Below, in pieces: positions 57,201-61,232 of a stretch of 61,232 bases of DNA; position 1 is the first letter of the stretch, and every line of letters starts with the position of its first letter. Position numbers and translations under genes: made by a program. The notes under the pieces are model-generated. The model saw nothing but the letters and a program-made list of their open reading frames with translations. It was not told the origin of the DNA and made no database searches. The DNA is from Neoechinorhynchus agilis (lineage: Eukaryota > Acanthocephala): contig JBMGUZ010000010.1 in assembly GCA_051530055.1 (NCBI GenBank), positions 1-61,232 on the forward strand. The letters run 5' to 3'.

Positions 57201-57815
57201 AGCTATCAATTAGGTCAACAGTTCGAACCCTTTTTGCACCGCAGGCAACTCGGACCAGCTCATAGAGCTTTCAATTGCGTCACACCATCGTGAACCCTTT
57301 TTACCACATGCTTCTCTGTCGTTCTAAGAGAGCTATCAATTAGGTCAACAACAGGAACCTTTTTGCACCGCAGGCTGCTCGGACCAGCTCATAGAGCTTT
57401 CAATTATGTCACATTAGCATGAACCCTTTTTACCACACGCTTCTCTGTCGCGCTCAGAGAGCTATCAATTAGGTAAACAACGTGAACCTTTTTGCACCGC
57501 AGGCTGCTCGGACCAGCTCATAGAGCTTTTAATTACGTCACACCATCATGAACCCTTTTTACCACATGCTTCTCTGTCGTTCTAAGAGAGCTATCAATTA
57601 GGTCAACAACATGAACCTTTTTGCACCGCAGGCTGCTCGGACCCAGCTCATAGAGCTTTCAATTACGTCACACCATCATGAACCCTTTTTACCATATGCT
57701 TCTCTGTCGTTCTCAGTTAGCTATCAATTAGGTCAACAATAGGAATCTTTTTGCACCGCAGGCTACTCGGACCAGCTGATAGAGCTTTCAATTATGTCAC
57801 ACCAGCATGAACCCT
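51248..57815 (-). repeat. 129-bp satellite array 2 (about 51 units), reverse orientation
   Basis: The same satellite as at 27.3-29.4 kb, read here as its complement (for example gagctatcaattaggtcaac, then ttgcaccgcaggctactcgg, gagctttcaattacgtcaca and ccacatgcttctctgtcgtt). Period 129 bp with 1-10 bp indels in some units. Variant blocks recur (acaacacgaacc, acagttcgaac, acaataggaatc), suggesting amplification of multi-unit stretches. The left edge is abrupt; at the right edge the repeat ends inside a unit at about 57815 (gcatgaaccctttaa). Confidence 0.9.
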
Positions 57816-57829
57816 TTAAATTCTTCACC

Positions 57830-58439
57830 TTAATATTCAGAGCACTGGGCAGAAATCACATTGCGTCAACACCGATTACAGCTATCGCAATGACGATGAA
57901 CTGACTGCTCCAAAACCCGGAGGATCCCGAAGTTTGCCTTCAAGTATATTCCTTTCTGAAGGTAGAGCGCAATTTTTATCAATTTTAGCGCGCATCGCGG
58001 CCCTTGCAGGTTTGAATCCAAAATACTTTCCAGTCAATACTGGCCAGCTCGCTGAACGAGCACGTGAACGAGTCGATTCTTCTGCAGCACGCATCATGGC
58101 GAGACAGAGAGAGCTGGTTGATAAAATGGAAGCTGCGTTGATAAAGAAAGTAATGATAGCCTCGCAGGAGACCGCAGAAGATGCAAAACAGATAGAAGCC
58201 CGAATGGAACAGCTACCCCTGGCAGAATTGAGAAAGATGTCTGAAGAATTTGAGCCCTGGATCAAGCAGTCAAACGACAGGCCGTGAAGAGCCTAACAGC
58301 CTCGGAGCGGAATTCACTTCAACAAGCTGGATTTCTGGACAAAGGAAAAGCCCAGGGTTTTCAGATCAACACAATCAGAAATGACCACGCCAAACACAGA
58401 GCAACCATAAAATCGCAAGGAGATAAGATTAAAGGCTAA

Positions 58440-58440
<1 letters not shown>
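57830..58440 (+). pseudogene. Unrecognised gene fragment with a shared 3' tail
   Basis: A plus frame up to 58287 (start codon uncertain; no ATG at the apparent left end near 57910) reads SSIFLSEGRAQFLSILARIA, AGLNPKYFPVNTGQLAERAR, KMEAALIKKVMIASQETAED and LRKMSEEFEPWIKQSNDRP. The following 58288-58437 in another frame reads SLTASERNSLQQAGFLDKGK then GFQINTIRNDHAKHRATIKS. It is helical and charged, with no domain recognised. Its end is the same DNA as the end of the viral polymerase at 46853-46890, read in another frame. Its N-terminal part recurs at 13912-14062. It may belong to the viral group; not established. Confidence 0.45.

Positions 58441-61232
<2,792 letters not shown>

Noticed and set aside
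57882-58265. 127-codon minus-strand frame
   Set aside because: It is the complement of the better plus-strand frame 57934-58287, and it has a Ser/Ala-rich shadow composition.

Overview
The window is repeat-dense invertebrate DNA, most likely arthropod. There are no bacterial-style operons. Almost everything recognisable is a broken non-LTR retrotransposon (LINE), a Tc1/mariner remnant, a satellite or minisatellite array, or a fossil of a double-stranded-RNA virus. The arthropod assignment rests on the mixture of toti-like viral fossils, several LINE lineages and Tc1 remnants. It is an inference; no species marker was seen.

Layout, left to right. 1-1830: unrecognised open frames on the minus strand. 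1.86-7.5 kb: a Tc1/mariner remnant followed by LINE pieces, including a degraded two-ORF LINE on the minus strand (3.9-7.2 kb). 8.4-10.0 kb: a near-perfect palindrome with a head-to-head pair of eIF3e (PCI-domain) gene copies around a symmetric promoter-like centre. 10.9-11.6 kb: a trimethylguanosine synthase (TGS1) methyltransferase domain. 12.5-18.3 kb: LINEs, one with another LINE's tail inserted in it. 18.3-20.9 kb: the left arm of a large inverted duplication (LINE 5' half). 20.9-27.1 kb: a cluster of viral fossils on the minus strand, from a toti-like virus and a second dsRNA-virus lineage with a YGDDS polymerase. 27.3-29.4 kb: a 129-bp satellite array. 29.4-32.8 kb: a second copy of the Tc1/LINE block and another LINE. 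33.05-35.09 kb: a 48-bp minisatellite encoding a 16-residue Thr/Asp/Ser repeat. 35.5-36.7 kb: a LINE of a KKEGGIRPIA lineage. 36.9-40.45 kb: toti-like capsid-type fossils. 41.3-42.5 kb: a LINE. 42.5-46.9 kb: more toti-like fossils, including a long open polymerase. 47-50.3 kb: LINE pieces, including an RTE-type endonuclease. 51.25-57.81 kb: the same satellite in reverse orientation, about 51 units. 57.8-61.2 kb: an unrecognised gene fragment and the right arm of the inverted duplication, interrupted by a run of 186 C.

The host-type genes (eIF3e-like, TGS1-like) carry frame changes that leave family motifs intact in neighbouring frames. Either they are pseudogenes or the sequence contains small indel errors. 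The viral pieces, fragmentary transposons and satellites together look like a heterochromatic trap locus, possibly a piRNA cluster. That is a hypothesis which only small-RNA data could test.
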